Shown: positions 1 through 8,223 of the stretch, one piece after another
Layout: every line of letters starts with the position of its first letter
Numbering within the stretch: position 1 is the stretch's first letter
Source: a virus
Reading direction: 5' to 3' (one strand)
IMG/VR virus record: IMGVR_UViG_3300003937_000076
Coordinates: 1-34,916 of that record
DNA: 34,916 nucleotides
The notes under the pieces: generated by a model
Told to the model about the DNA's origin: nothing
What the model saw: only the letters and a program-made list of their open reading frames with translations
The model's database searches: none
Translations under genes and position numbers: made by a program

Positions 1-534
1 ATAAAAGGAAAATGGAATGTAATAGGCGGCCGCAATCAACAAACACCAGAAGCAATTCCAAAAGGTTGGCTAGCTGAGCGAGTAGATCCGCATGGTGATG
101 TATTTAGCTGGGTAAGAAGAAGTCTAAGGATTTATAGAAGTTTAGATTATCTTTGTGGAAGATATAATATCCCATATGTACAAACACAAATGATACCGTT
201 ATATGTAGATTGGTTAAGAGGATTGCCTCCCACTGATCAAGAAATAATGTTTGGCGGCAAAACATTTGAAGATGATACACTAGCATATCCAGGTGATCCT
301 AAAGAAGATCTGAAAAAAATACTTGATATTATAATTGAATATGATGGAATTATAGATGCACGTAACTTTTTAGGTTGGCCAATTTCAAGAAATATTGGAG
401 GATTTCCTCTTAGTATTGAGGTGTGTGGTGTAGTAGGAAGTCCTTATGTTATATCACAATATGATGGTCATCCGAATGCTGCTGGTCATATAAGATTAGC
501 AGAAGCTATTCATGAATTTATAAAAAATAAATGA
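1..534 (+). CDS. SGNH-hydrolase-like protein, 5'-truncated by window edge
   Basis: The reading frame is open from base 1, so the start codon lies before the window; an internal ATG at 190 is not the likely start. The visible 177 residues align along their length with the next gene: both have a G-W-L-x-E-R segment, then G-D-V-F-S-W-V-R-R-S-L-R, P-Y-x-Q-T-Q-M, a G-W-P segment and a C-terminal D-G-H-P block like block V of SGNH (GDSL) hydrolases, which supplies catalytic Asp/His. The N-terminal Gly-Asp-Ser block would be upstream and is not visible. SGNH enzymes are esterases, deacetylases or O-acyltransferases, often acting on sugars. It overlaps the next gene by ATGA. The family assignment rests mostly on the intact paralogue; the substrate is unknown. 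Confidence 0.6.
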   Translation: MKGKWNVIGGRNQQTPEAIPKGWLAERVDPHGDVFSWVRRSLRIYRSLDYLCGRYNIPYVQTQMIPLYVDWLRGLPPTDQEIMFGGKTFEDDTLAYPGDPKEDLKKILDIIIEYDGIIDARNFLGWPISRNIGGFPLSIEVCGVVGSPYVISQYDGHPNAAGHIRLAEAIHEFIKNK

Positions 535-1352
535 AATATTTAATAGTTAGTGGTGATAGTTTTACTAATTTAAAATTTAGATCTACAAATCACCCTGATA
601 TGGATACGTCTTGGCCAAAATGGCCTGAGATATTAGCTAAGAAATTAGATATGAAACTTATTTGTTTAGGGTCATCTGGTCAAGGCAATGAATATATTTA
701 CTCATCGCTACAAGATACAATTGAAAATATAAAAGATAAAAGTCAAATAGGTTTAGTTATTGCTGCATGGTCTCAGGGATTTAGAAAAGATTTTCAAGAA
801 AAAGATGTATGGCAACATACTGATGTATCACGGGGAAATAGAGCTGCTTCAAGAAGAGGATGGCTATTAGAACGTAAAGCTCTCGGTGATGTATTTAGTT
901 GGGTACGAAGAAGTTTAAGAACCTATTTAAGTTTTCAATATATGTGTGAATACCATAATTTGCCATATCTACAAACACAAATGGTAAATTTATATGGAGA
1001 TTATATAAAAGCATCAAATGGTATAATTAAAACCTATCATGATATTGAAAATTATAAAGATGTTATGGCTATTCTTCCTGCTGGTAGTTATTCCAACCAA
1101 GAGAAAGATAATAATATAGAAACATTATTAAAGATAATAATGTACTATGATCCGTTAATTAATCATAAATACTATATAGGTTGGCCAACTATAAAACAAC
1201 TTGGTGGATATTCTATGGATAGGAAATATTTTGATCTAGATCCAGATAATCCAAACATTATATCATTAGACGATGGACACCCCACTAAAGTTGGCAATGA
1301 AGTGTTAGCAACTTTATTTTATGAACATATAAAACAAGGAGAAATTAAATGA
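531..1352 (+). CDS. SGNH/GDSL-hydrolase-like protein
   Basis: The 273-aa protein starts with a beta-strand followed by Gly-Asp-Ser (residues 8-10), the nucleophile block I of SGNH hydrolases, and ends with D-D-G-H-P (about 247-251), matching the Asp/His block V. A G-S-S-G-Q-G-N segment (about 48-54) could serve as the Gly/Asn oxyanion block. A canonical block III G-x-N-D is not evident; the equivalent strand reads I-A-A-W-S-Q. It is a tandem paralogue of the preceding gene. ATG 531 overlaps the upstream stop as ATGA, and no clear Shine-Dalgarno is present, so translation is probably coupled. In a sugar-enzyme operon it may be a sugar O-acyl esterase or transferase. The fold is fairly secure; the activity is inferred. 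Confidence 0.6.
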   Translation: MKYLIVSGDSFTNLKFRSTNHPDMDTSWPKWPEILAKKLDMKLICLGSSGQGNEYIYSSLQDTIENIKDKSQIGLVIAAWSQGFRKDFQEKDVWQHTDVSRGNRAASRRGWLLERKALGDVFSWVRRSLRTYLSFQYMCEYHNLPYLQTQMVNLYGDYIKASNGIIKTYHDIENYKDVMAILPAGSYSNQEKDNNIETLLKIIMYYDPLINHKYYIGWPTIKQLGGYSMDRKYFDLDPDNPNIISLDDGHPTKVGNEVLATLFYEHIKQGEIK

Positions 1353-2026
1353 GTAATATAACAGAGTCTCTAAATAAAAGAGCTCATGTCGTACATTACC
1401 ACACTGGTCATGGAGAATTAGTTCCTACTAGAGCGGCTATAGATGACATACTAAAAATAGGTTATCCGCTTGCGACATCAAAACAAAATGCCTTTCCATA
1501 TAAATGTTATGTGTTAGGACCAAATGTAGAAAGAAGCAATCATCTATATCAGATGTGTGAGCAAAATAAAGTAGATTTTGATGGAGATGTTGGTGACAAA
1601 TACCATGCAAATCCTAATCTATATCATATTGCAACAGCACCGTGGACATTGATATTTACACCACGAGTCGCTCCACCTAATGCCTTTGCAGCAGAACAAT
1701 GTGAAGCAACAGGAACTCAGTGGGAAATGGGTAGAGAAGATTTTATCCCAGATGGTAGAGAAAGTTGGGGTATAGAAGTAGGAATGATTGCTAAAACAAT
1801 TACAGGAGCAGTGTGCGATGCAGGGTGGGATACTTCATATGCTATTTGTTTTCCTAAACAAGTAGAAAAGTGGCATTCAAAGCATTATCCATTTATTAAA
1901 TATACACCATATCTAATACAAACTATAGGAAAGGCAGAATTATATAAATGGCAAAATATGAAACCAGAAAGTCTTGCTAAAGATACGTGCCCTCCATTTG
2001 ATGATATCTTTGCTTTTATAGACTAA
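1349..2026 (+). CDS. Nitroreductase-like flavoprotein
   Basis: The 225-aa protein has the layout of the FMN-dependent nitroreductase family: an N-terminal S-L-N-K-R (about 7-11), a helix ending in P-T-R-A-A-I-D-D-I-L-K-I-G, then A-T-S-K-Q-N-A-F-P-Y-K-C-Y-V, equivalent to the family's A-P-S-x-x-N-x-Q-P-W-x-F-x-V. Later comes a W-G-I-E-V-G-M helix followed by G-W-D-T-S-Y-A, like the usual end of the FMN-binding core. These enzymes use NAD(P)H and FMN to reduce or dehydrogenate small molecules. A good ribosome site (AAGGAGA) precedes ATG 1349, which overlaps the upstream stop by four bases. The resemblance is by pattern only; the substrate is unknown. Confidence 0.5.
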   Translation: MSNITESLNKRAHVVHYHTGHGELVPTRAAIDDILKIGYPLATSKQNAFPYKCYVLGPNVERSNHLYQMCEQNKVDFDGDVGDKYHANPNLYHIATAPWTLIFTPRVAPPNAFAAEQCEATGTQWEMGREDFIPDGRESWGIEVGMIAKTITGAVCDAGWDTSYAICFPKQVEKWHSKHYPFIKYTPYLIQTIGKAELYKWQNMKPESLAKDTCPPFDDIFAFID

Positions 2027-2032
2027 TAAATA
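2025..2032 (+). promoter_or_regulatory. Candidate T4-type late promoter (variant)
   Basis: AATAAATA differs from the T4 late box TATAAATA at one base. It lies between the nitroreductase-like and isochorismatase-like genes, the only real gap in the plus-strand operon. The predicted start of transcription, six bases past the box, is 2-5 bases before ATG 2040 or 2043. It also overlaps the upstream stop codon, and AT-rich chance matches are possible. Confidence 0.35.
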
Positions 2033-2039
2033 GAATTAT

Positions 2040-2660
2040 ATGATGAAAAAAGTGATCGTACTAAACCACTTTCGTGGTTATCCTGAACTAATGGACGAAT
2101 GTTCAAATAACAATCGTTACGCACAATTACAATTCTTAATAGATCATGTTTATGGCAAAGCTTCTGACGTGGTGTTCTTATGGAATGATTCAATAAATAT
2201 AGACACACCAAAAGAAGATAAAAAAATGATGGCTATTAAGGATATTTCTCAAACAAACTTTAGTCATAGATGGGTCAGCTTCTTTGATAGCCACAATCTA
2301 GATGCAATCTTATTGAAAGTTGCACAAGGCGAGGAAGAAGATGTAGCTGGTAATCCACATATAGGATTTAATATTACGCCACACAATTCACATATTATAA
2401 TAACTGGAACAAATACTGCAGGATGTTTATTAAGAAACGCAAATGTTTCAATAAAAGAATGGTTCGATAGAGGATTTACAATAACACTTTGTTTATCAAT
2501 GTGTGCTGATTATCAATTAGATGGTCTTAATCCAACAGATAAGAATCAAAAAGCTACCGCAATTTTATATCAATATCTTAAAGATAATGATATGATACAT
2601 AAGGTAAATATTTGTTATAGTCCACAAGAAATGGGAGAAATACATGACAGGCTGGGATAG
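2040..2660 (+). CDS. Isochorismatase/cysteine-hydrolase-like protein
   Basis: The 206-aa protein begins with a hydrophobic strand (K-K-V-I-V-L-N-H) and later has I-I-I-T-G-T-N-T-A-G-C-L-L (about 119-131). The latter matches the isochorismatase-family signature in which a strand ends in G-x-x-T-x-x-C, with the cysteine (C129 here) as nucleophile, followed by a helix and a second strand (G-F-T-I-T-L-C-L). The N-terminal strand has Asn where the family usually has the catalytic Asp. The family includes amidohydrolases and pseudo-enzymes. Either of two adjacent ATGs (2040, 2043) could be the start. It overlaps the aminotransferase gene by 17 bases. The fold is moderately supported; the catalytic status is doubtful. 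Confidence 0.42.
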   Translation: MMKKVIVLNHFRGYPELMDECSNNNRYAQLQFLIDHVYGKASDVVFLWNDSINIDTPKEDKKMMAIKDISQTNFSHRWVSFFDSHNLDAILLKVAQGEEEDVAGNPHIGFNITPHNSHIIITGTNTAGCLLRNANVSIKEWFDRGFTITLCLSMCADYQLDGLNPTDKNQKATAILYQYLKDNDMIHKVNICYSPQEMGEIHDRLG

Positions 2661-3714
2661 AGATTATTTAGAAAATAAAGAGGAGTATTTAGAACTCTTC
2701 GATAGCGCAATGCAAAAAGAACAAGAGAGAAATATAGAATTTCTTGAGAAGAGCTTAAAGAAAATAACAGGTAGAAAGTTTGCAGTTGCTTGTAGTAGTG
2801 GCACAGATGCTTTAACTTTTGCCTTATTAAGTTTAAATCTTAAACCTGATGATGAAGTGTTAGTGACTAGCTTCTCTTGGATATCATCAGCATCGTGTGT
2901 ATCATTAGCTGGTGCCACACCAGTATTTTGTGATGTAGATTTAGAGACATATCATATATCACTTGATAGTGTTCTTGATATGGTGAGTGATAAAACTAAA
3001 GCAATTGTTTATCCACATTTATTTGGAAGTATGTCTCCAACAGATGATCTAAAAGATTTTTGTAGAGATCACGGTATTGTATTCATTGAAGATGCATGTC
3101 AAGCTTTAGGTTCTAAATTTAATGGTCATCCAGGCGGATCAATAGGAGATATTAGCACATTAAGTTTTAATGCAAACAAACAAGTTGCTGGTATTGCTGG
3201 AGGTGGTGCAGTACTCACAGACGATAAAGAACAAGCGGTGTTATTTAGAAAATTAAGAAAGCATGGTGAGCATGAAGTATTAGGTTATAATTCTAAAATG
3301 CTTGGTATGAATGCTGAGTTTATTAATTTTAGATTAGGGAAGATGGATGATTGGAATTGGAGAAGACGTATTATTGCTGAGAAATATGATGTAGCACTTG
3401 CACCATTACCATTTGTTATTATACAAGTACAAAATTCTGCTGAATACCATAGTTACCACAAATATGTTATTAGATTTGAGAATAAAGAATTAAGAGATGC
3501 TGCAAAAAATATGATACAAGGATCAGGAGTACATTATCCTACACCTATATGTGAACATCCAATGTATAAAAACATTAATCATGTAGTAGGTGATTATTCA
3601 AATGCGAAACAAATATGTGATACAATACTAACATTACCTATAAATCCATGGATAACGGATGAAGAAATAAATAATGTTGTAGAAAAAATTCAAAAAGTTT
3701 TATTTATGGCATGA
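2644..3714 (+). CDS. DegT/DnrJ/EryC1/StrS-family PLP sugar aminotransferase
   Basis: The 356-aa protein is of normal family length. It shows C-S-S-G-T-D-A-L (about 50-57, phosphate contact), G-D/D-E-V-L-V-T-S-F-S-W and A-T-P-V-F-C-D-V-D (91-99), the PLP-ring aspartate in E-D-A-C-Q-A-L-G-S (D150), and the Schiff-base lysine in S-F-N-A-N-K (K179) followed by a Gly-rich G-G-G-A-V-L. These enzymes transfer an amino group to keto-sugars (nucleotide-linked) or keto-cyclitols, making amino sugars for surface glycans and aminoglycosides. GGGAGA precedes ATG 2644, inside the end of the upstream gene, so expression is coupled. It is the most confident sugar-pathway assignment here together with the carbamoyltransferase. 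Confidence 0.93.
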   Translation: MTGWDRDYLENKEEYLELFDSAMQKEQERNIEFLEKSLKKITGRKFAVACSSGTDALTFALLSLNLKPDDEVLVTSFSWISSASCVSLAGATPVFCDVDLETYHISLDSVLDMVSDKTKAIVYPHLFGSMSPTDDLKDFCRDHGIVFIEDACQALGSKFNGHPGGSIGDISTLSFNANKQVAGIAGGGAVLTDDKEQAVLFRKLRKHGEHEVLGYNSKMLGMNAEFINFRLGKMDDWNWRRRIIAEKYDVALAPLPFVIIQVQNSAEYHSYHKYVIRFENKELRDAAKNMIQGSGVHYPTPICEHPMYKNINHVVGDYSNAKQICDTILTLPINPWITDEEINNVVEKIQKVLFMA

Positions 3715-4046
3715 TAGAAATAATCAACAATCGAATTTTTTTAATCGATGACAAAGCTAATCTCCATGAAATAAAGGATGGTGGCTTAATGCCTTTATAT
3801 CATAGTATGGAAAAACTATTAGGTAGTGTAGTCATTGATGAAAGTTTAGTTGAAGATGTCGAAGCTATATATTCCTACATAGTAGAAAAAATATATCTCA
3901 TGCCAGAATATTCTAAATGGTCAGATACTCCATTTAAGGAAGAGCCAAAAAGAAAATTGTTAATAGCTTTTAATAAATTTTTTCATGAGATTGCATATAT
4001 GGAATGGATATTAAAAGATGCTAAAGATGGTGGATTTTCGAAATGA
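3711..4046 (+). CDS. Unrecognised 111-aa protein between aminotransferase and radical SAM genes
   Basis: No family was recognised. The protein starts with a beta-rich stretch (I-E-I-I-N-N-R-I-F-L-I-D-D), followed by mostly helical, charged and aromatic sequence with E-E-P-K-R-K and F-F-H-E-I-A-Y-M-E-W. It contains no cysteine, signal peptide or membrane segment. It is locked to both neighbours by four-base ATGA overlaps at each end, so it is probably made in step with them. It might be a partner protein of one of these enzymes, but nothing in the sequence proves this. Confidence 0.7.
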   Translation: MIEIINNRIFLIDDKANLHEIKDGGLMPLYHSMEKLLGSVVIDESLVEDVEAIYSYIVEKIYLMPEYSKWSDTPFKEEPKRKLLIAFNKFFHEIAYMEWILKDAKDGGFSK

Positions 4047-4879
4047 AATTAACTGATGTACAAAATAATTATCTAGCAATAGATTTCTTTTTATCGATGT
4101 CATGCAATAAGGATTGTCATTATTGTACGAGCTATACTTTAGAACAAAGGAATCTAACCGTTGATATGGAGTTCTTAGAGAGAACATTATATTATTTAAG
4201 AAACTACAAGACTAGATGTAACATACTTGGTGGTGAACCTGGTTTAATTAAGAATTTACCTGATGTAATCAAAGCAATTCAAAGTAATCCTAATCATGTA
4301 TGCGAAGTACTATCTAACTCCACCGTAAGGAGAAGATACCCACAAGTATTGACAGATCCTACTATAATATATGTTGAGCATTTCATATTAGATTTTTATG
4401 AGCATGAGATATCTTTATTAGGACCTAAGTCATATGATTTCCATGATGAGAATGATTTTCATAACTATAATCTAGTTATTAAGACACCTAACTTTGAGAA
4501 GTATAAACATCTATATCCTGAGGCAATGAAAAAATTAGATCATAAAAATACCTTATGGAAAGAGTTTAATGGCAGATCACCTGATTTTGCTAATATACAA
4601 TTAAACGCCCAAGCAGCTGAGATAGATAGGAAGATGTGTGCAGCATTTCCTATGGTACCTGTTATTAACTTTGAGAATCAAAACTTAGTGCATTGTAGTA
4701 AGAAGTTTGCAAACAATGCTATCACCTCTAAAGAATTTGAGATAACTCAAGAGAATATAGATAAGATGATGAACTTCAGATTATTTAAATATGAAAATTA
4801 TTGTAAGACCTGTACAGAATATGTCCAACCAAAGGGACATTTTAATATTAAAAAATATGCGAGTATACTAAATGAATAA
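4043..4879 (+). CDS. Radical SAM enzyme with C-terminal auxiliary-cluster cysteines
   Basis: The 278-aa protein has the radical SAM motif C-x3-C-x2-C at C21, C25 and C28 (C-N-K-D-C-H-Y-C), close to the N-terminus as usual, then a G-G-E-P motif (about 63-66) that contacts SAM. Four further cysteines, C199, C218, C254 and C257, are spaced like an auxiliary 4Fe-4S cluster in a shortened SPASM ('twitch') domain. Members with this layout include dehydrogenases of amino-cyclitols and various maturases. It starts in an ATGA overlap and its end overlaps the carbamoyltransferase start by 8 bases. Radical SAM identity is firm; the auxiliary cluster is a strong inference and the substrate unknown. Confidence 0.88.
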   Translation: MKLTDVQNNYLAIDFFLSMSCNKDCHYCTSYTLEQRNLTVDMEFLERTLYYLRNYKTRCNILGGEPGLIKNLPDVIKAIQSNPNHVCEVLSNSTVRRRYPQVLTDPTIIYVEHFILDFYEHEISLLGPKSYDFHDENDFHNYNLVIKTPNFEKYKHLYPEAMKKLDHKNTLWKEFNGRSPDFANIQLNAQAAEIDRKMCAAFPMVPVINFENQNLVHCSKKFANNAITSKEFEITQENIDKMMNFRLFKYENYCKTCTEYVQPKGHFNIKKYASILNE

Positions 4880-6500
4880 AAAAATAATGGCAGTAGCATT
4901 GAACCTACACGATCACAACACATATGATGGAGTATGGCATAATCAAAGAGAAAGGCAAACACGATTTAAGCATAACCTACCTTATCGTGCAGAAGCTTAT
5001 GCTCATCAATCAGATATATTAAATCCTGGTGATTATAGATTAAATGATGAATTCACTAAAGAATATTTTAAGAAACCTGATGATGGTGTTCTAGCATTCA
5101 CATATACTTACGGTGGTGTAAGAATGTCAAAAGATGAATTACTTGAAACGGTATTAAAAGGACATGATGAGATATTTGATTGGCAACCTAAGAAATTGTG
5201 GGATCATTATTATAAAGATGACATATACTTTATAGACCATCATCAATCGCATGCTGCATATGCCTTTATTAATTCAGGTTTTGAAGAGGCTGATTGTTTA
5301 GCCATCGATGGTATTGGCAATCGTTATCGTTGTTGTTTCTTTGATAAACATGGAACAATGACTGATCTGTCAAATATATTGCCTATTGGTTGGTTATGGA
5401 ATCACATGTCAAATTTAACAGGGTTTGGTACGTTAGGTGCAGGTAAGCTTATGGGACTATCTGCTTATGGCAGAAACAATGATTACTTCTATGAAATATT
5501 TGAAACAATACTTGCTGGTCCTATAACAGAAAAGAAACAGGAGAAATTCGAAGAATATATTGATTTAAATAGATATAGAAAAGAAGATCTAGCATTTACT
5601 CTTCAGAAATTTACAATGGACAAAATAAGAGAATTTGTTCATCCGCTTCAATCTTCTCATAATCTATGTGTTGCTGGTGGTGTATCTTATAATGGATATA
5701 TGAATGAGGCATTTACTAAAAGATGGAAAAATGTACATGTACCTCCAGCAGTTGGTGATGAGGGTCAAGCTCTTGGTGCATATCAACATGCTGACTATGT
5801 TTTAAATGGTAACAAACATGTAGTAGATACTTATTCTGGTAAAGCCTATGATTGGGAACCCACTGAAGATGAAAGAATAAATGATCAGAATATGTATGAA
5901 AGATGGTCATCAGGTAAAGGGTTTCAATGGGGATATGAAGCATTATTTTGGGAACCTCTTAATATGACTGAAGTTGCTCAACAAATTGCTGATGGTAAAA
6001 CAGTAGGTTGGTTTCAAGGCAAATCTGAGAGTGGCAATAGAGCATTAGGTAATAGAAGTATCTTAGCAGATCCACGTAATCCCGATATAAAAGAAATTAT
6101 TAATAGTTCAATTAAAATGCGAGAAGACTTTAGACCATTTGCTCCTGCTGTAATGGAAGAACATTATAAAGAATACTTTGCTACGAATCAGCCATCACCA
6201 TATATGTCAAGAATTATGCCGGTAATATCTGATAAAATTCCAGGTGTAACACACGTTGATGGAACAGCAAGAATACAGACAGTGAATAGAGAACAAAATG
6301 AGAAGTACTACGATATCATTAATGAGTTTTATAAAATAACCGGTATACCTATGTTACTCAATACTAGTTTTAATTCTCAAGAGCCTATCGTAGAAGAACC
6401 GTGGCATGCGATACGTACCTTTCGTGAGACAGCTATAGATATATTAGTCATTGGAGATTGGATGTTAATTAAAAAAGTAACAAGTGATGGTTGGGGATAA
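4872..6500 (+). CDS. NodU/CmcH/TobZ-family carbamoyltransferase
   Basis: The 542-aa protein matches the two-domain O-carbamoyltransferase family. The N-terminal kinase-like domain has H-H-Q-S-H-A (H123, H124, H127), a metal/carbamoyl-adenylate site, then A-I-D-G-I-G (about 144-149) and G-K-L-M-G-L-S-A-Y-G (191-200). A V-A-G-G-V motif and D-E-G-Q-A-L-G-A follow. The YrdC-like C-terminal part shows G-N-R-A-L-G-N-R-S-I-L, R-P-F-A-P-A-V and L-L-N-T-S-F-N. The enzyme makes carbamoyl-adenylate from carbamoyl phosphate and ATP and transfers the carbamoyl group to a hydroxyl, typically of a sugar (Nod factor, tobramycin, cephem). Related genes are known in marine T4-like phages. The length is normal and the motifs intact. 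Confidence 0.93.
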   Translation: MNKKIMAVALNLHDHNTYDGVWHNQRERQTRFKHNLPYRAEAYAHQSDILNPGDYRLNDEFTKEYFKKPDDGVLAFTYTYGGVRMSKDELLETVLKGHDEIFDWQPKKLWDHYYKDDIYFIDHHQSHAAYAFINSGFEEADCLAIDGIGNRYRCCFFDKHGTMTDLSNILPIGWLWNHMSNLTGFGTLGAGKLMGLSAYGRNNDYFYEIFETILAGPITEKKQEKFEEYIDLNRYRKEDLAFTLQKFTMDKIREFVHPLQSSHNLCVAGGVSYNGYMNEAFTKRWKNVHVPPAVGDEGQALGAYQHADYVLNGNKHVVDTYSGKAYDWEPTEDERINDQNMYERWSSGKGFQWGYEALFWEPLNMTEVAQQIADGKTVGWFQGKSESGNRALGNRSILADPRNPDIKEIINSSIKMREDFRPFAPAVMEEHYKEYFATNQPSPYMSRIMPVISDKIPGVTHVDGTARIQTVNREQNEKYYDIINEFYKITGIPMLLNTSFNSQEPIVEEPWHAIRTFRETAIDILVIGDWMLIKKVTSDGWG

Positions 6501-7360
6501 TGCTTAGTAGAGATAAATTATCTCATGTAACAAATATATTAAACTTAAAAAATCCTAAAGCTAAAGGAGTTAATCACGTACTTGACGTTATAACTGCTAT
6601 AGAACAAGAGGACAATCTTTTATTTCTTAATTTATTATTAGATGACGATCAAGATAGAAGCTTGCTCGATAGTGTATTCACTGCAATTAAGCATGAGCCA
6701 GATCACGAAGAGGATATTTTAGATTCATTTAGTGATAATCAAGTCTTAGCTAAAACAAATTTAGTGAATGGCTTAGATAATCTAAATCTTTTAAATAAAG
6801 AAACTGAAGTTGTTATATTCGGATGCTGGTATGGAAGTATTCTTATACCGCTATTACACGACAAAGTTAAAAGTATTACTGCAATTGATGTAGATGACCA
6901 TGCGATTTCAATTGGTCAAAATAGATTCTTCGACCAATATGATAATATCACTTGGATAACCGGCGACATTTTCGAAGATTATAGAGATATGTTTGATACT
7001 GCAGATATCTTTATCAATACCTCATGTGAACATATGTTACCTATGAAATGGTGGGGTCCAAAGGGTCCAAGAAAAGACCATGATTGGTTTAAAGAATGGA
7101 ATGGTGATTATAGAAGAGAGTGGAAAGGTAAAGATGAGAACAAGTGGCCGGTATATGATATAGGTTGGTGGGAAAGAGTTAAACCTTCTGCTCATTTTGC
7201 CTTTACATCTAATAACATGTATGATATCCCAGGCCATATTAACTGCGTAGATAGCATAGAAAAATTTAAAGTACAACTACCAGCCGGAGCAGAAGTATTG
7301 ACAGAGAGTGAATTAGAAGACGAGAGAGGTATCAGGTATCTATTAATTGGAAAGCTATGA
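6500..7360 (+). CDS. Class I SAM-dependent methyltransferase-like protein
   Basis: I chose ATG 6500, which overlaps the upstream stop as TAATG, over a TTG at 6491; this gives 286 aa. The first 100 residues are helical and acidic. A Rossmann core follows: strand V-V-I-F then G-C-W-Y-G-S (about 108-113) as a degenerate motif I, then I-T-A-I-D-V-D (about 126-132), whose aspartate would bind the SAM ribose, and an N-I-T-W-I-T-G-D-I strand typical of motif III. A W-W-G-P-K-G-P-R insertion rich in Trp/Lys is unusual. Its place between carbamoyltransferase and glycosyltransferases suggests sugar methylation. The fold is likely; activity and target are inferred. Confidence 0.65.
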   Translation: MLSRDKLSHVTNILNLKNPKAKGVNHVLDVITAIEQEDNLLFLNLLLDDDQDRSLLDSVFTAIKHEPDHEEDILDSFSDNQVLAKTNLVNGLDNLNLLNKETEVVIFGCWYGSILIPLLHDKVKSITAIDVDDHAISIGQNRFFDQYDNITWITGDIFEDYRDMFDTADIFINTSCEHMLPMKWWGPKGPRKDHDWFKEWNGDYRREWKGKDENKWPVYDIGWWERVKPSAHFAFTSNNMYDIPGHINCVDSIEKFKVQLPAGAEVLTESELEDERGIRYLLIGKL

Positions 7361-8223
7361 AAAGAATAATCTATAGTATATATGTTGATATACCAGCACC
7401 TGAACATTATGGCACCACCTCAAAAAGTAAATTTGATACAGTAGAAAAAGCAGAGATAACCGTTGATGCTTTTAAAGAACATTATGATAGATTAAAAGAA
7501 TGTAAACGAGTTTATGCTGAGCGTATAGGTGTACCATTTAAGATGTACGAATACGATAATAGATATAAACAGTTTGAAAAAGATTTTCAACGCGATTACC
7601 CAGAGGTTACTGGATATGAGATAATAAATTTCTATAAATTACATGTATTATATGAGTTAGCAAAGAGCTATGATGAAATTCTATACTTAGACTTTGATGC
7701 TATACCTATGAATCATTCAGAAAATTTCTTCGAAGAATGGGATTTAAATAAAGGAATATGTGTCTTAGATAATAACGATAAGATTGTTCATAACGTAGAA
7801 GCTAGCCAAAGTATACGTAGTCCATCAGCAAAATATTATAATTGTCAAGCGATGTTATTAGATGGTGGTTATTATCCTGATAATGATGTAATCAATACCG
7901 GTATTATTGGTGCAAGTGCAAAACATATAAAGCAGTTAGATTATTTCGGTGGATTTAAACACATATTAGAAATGATGACATCATTAAGAAGTGATGATTA
8001 TAGAGAAATCGGTCTATACCCTAAAAATATTGTCGATATGTTTAGATATGATAATGAAACTATTTTCGCATATAAATTAAAAGTTAATAAAGTTCCTGTA
8101 CAATGGCTTGACCCAAGATGGCATTACTTCTTTGATATGCAACAGTTCATACCACCTTTTGCAAAGATAGTCCATGCAATCTGTAAAGATTTTGATTGTG
8201 TGTGGAGAAGATACGATGGTTAA
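7357..8223 (+). CDS. Glycosyltransferase-like protein (GT-A fold, DxD)
   Basis: The 288-aa protein has an N-terminal strand (K-R-I-I-Y-S-I-Y-V) and a central I-L-Y-L-D-F-D-A-I-P motif in which D112 and D114 form the DxD that binds a divalent metal and nucleotide-sugar phosphates in GT-A glycosyltransferases. The hydrophobic strand followed by DxD and the later N-T-G-I-I-G-A segment (compare N-x-G of GT8-like enzymes) fit a GT8/capsule-type transferase. No membrane segment is seen, so it should act in the cytoplasm. It begins in an ATGA overlap with a weak GGAAAG site. It is the first of three neighbouring DxD proteins. Donor and acceptor are unknown. Confidence 0.7.
   Translation: MKRIIYSIYVDIPAPEHYGTTSKSKFDTVEKAEITVDAFKEHYDRLKECKRVYAERIGVPFKMYEYDNRYKQFEKDFQRDYPEVTGYEIINFYKLHVLYELAKSYDEILYLDFDAIPMNHSENFFEEWDLNKGICVLDNNDKIVHNVEASQSIRSPSAKYYNCQAMLLDGGYYPDNDVINTGIIGASAKHIKQLDYFGGFKHILEMMTSLRSDDYREIGLYPKNIVDMFRYDNETIFAYKLKVNKVPVQWLDPRWHYFFDMQQFIPPFAKIVHAICKDFDCVWRRYDG
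8204..8210 (+). promoter_or_regulatory. Shine-Dalgarno that fixes the second glycosyltransferase start
   Basis: GGAGAAG ends five bases before ATG 8216, an excellent spacing. It lies inside the end of the upstream glycosyltransferase gene and selects 8216 over the in-frame ATG at 8174. Confidence 0.75.

Noticed and set aside
1164-1171. CATAAATACTAT, similar to the T4 late promoter consensus, within the second SGNH-like gene.
   Set aside because: It lies inside coding sequence, far from any start, and such matches are expected by chance in AT-rich DNA.
3711-4046. The 111-aa protein as a RiPP precursor for the adjacent radical SAM enzyme.
   Set aside because: It has no cysteine, no leader-core cleavage pattern and a globular composition; the neighbours are sugar enzymes.
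6491-6499. TTG at 6491 as the methyltransferase start.
   Set aside because: ATG 6500 forms a TAATG overlap with the preceding stop, as elsewhere in the operon.
8174-8215. Upstream ATG at 8174 as the start of the second glycosyltransferase.
   Set aside because: ATG 8216 has a strong, well-spaced ribosome site and gives a normal N-terminal strand; the longer form overlaps the upstream gene by 50 bases.
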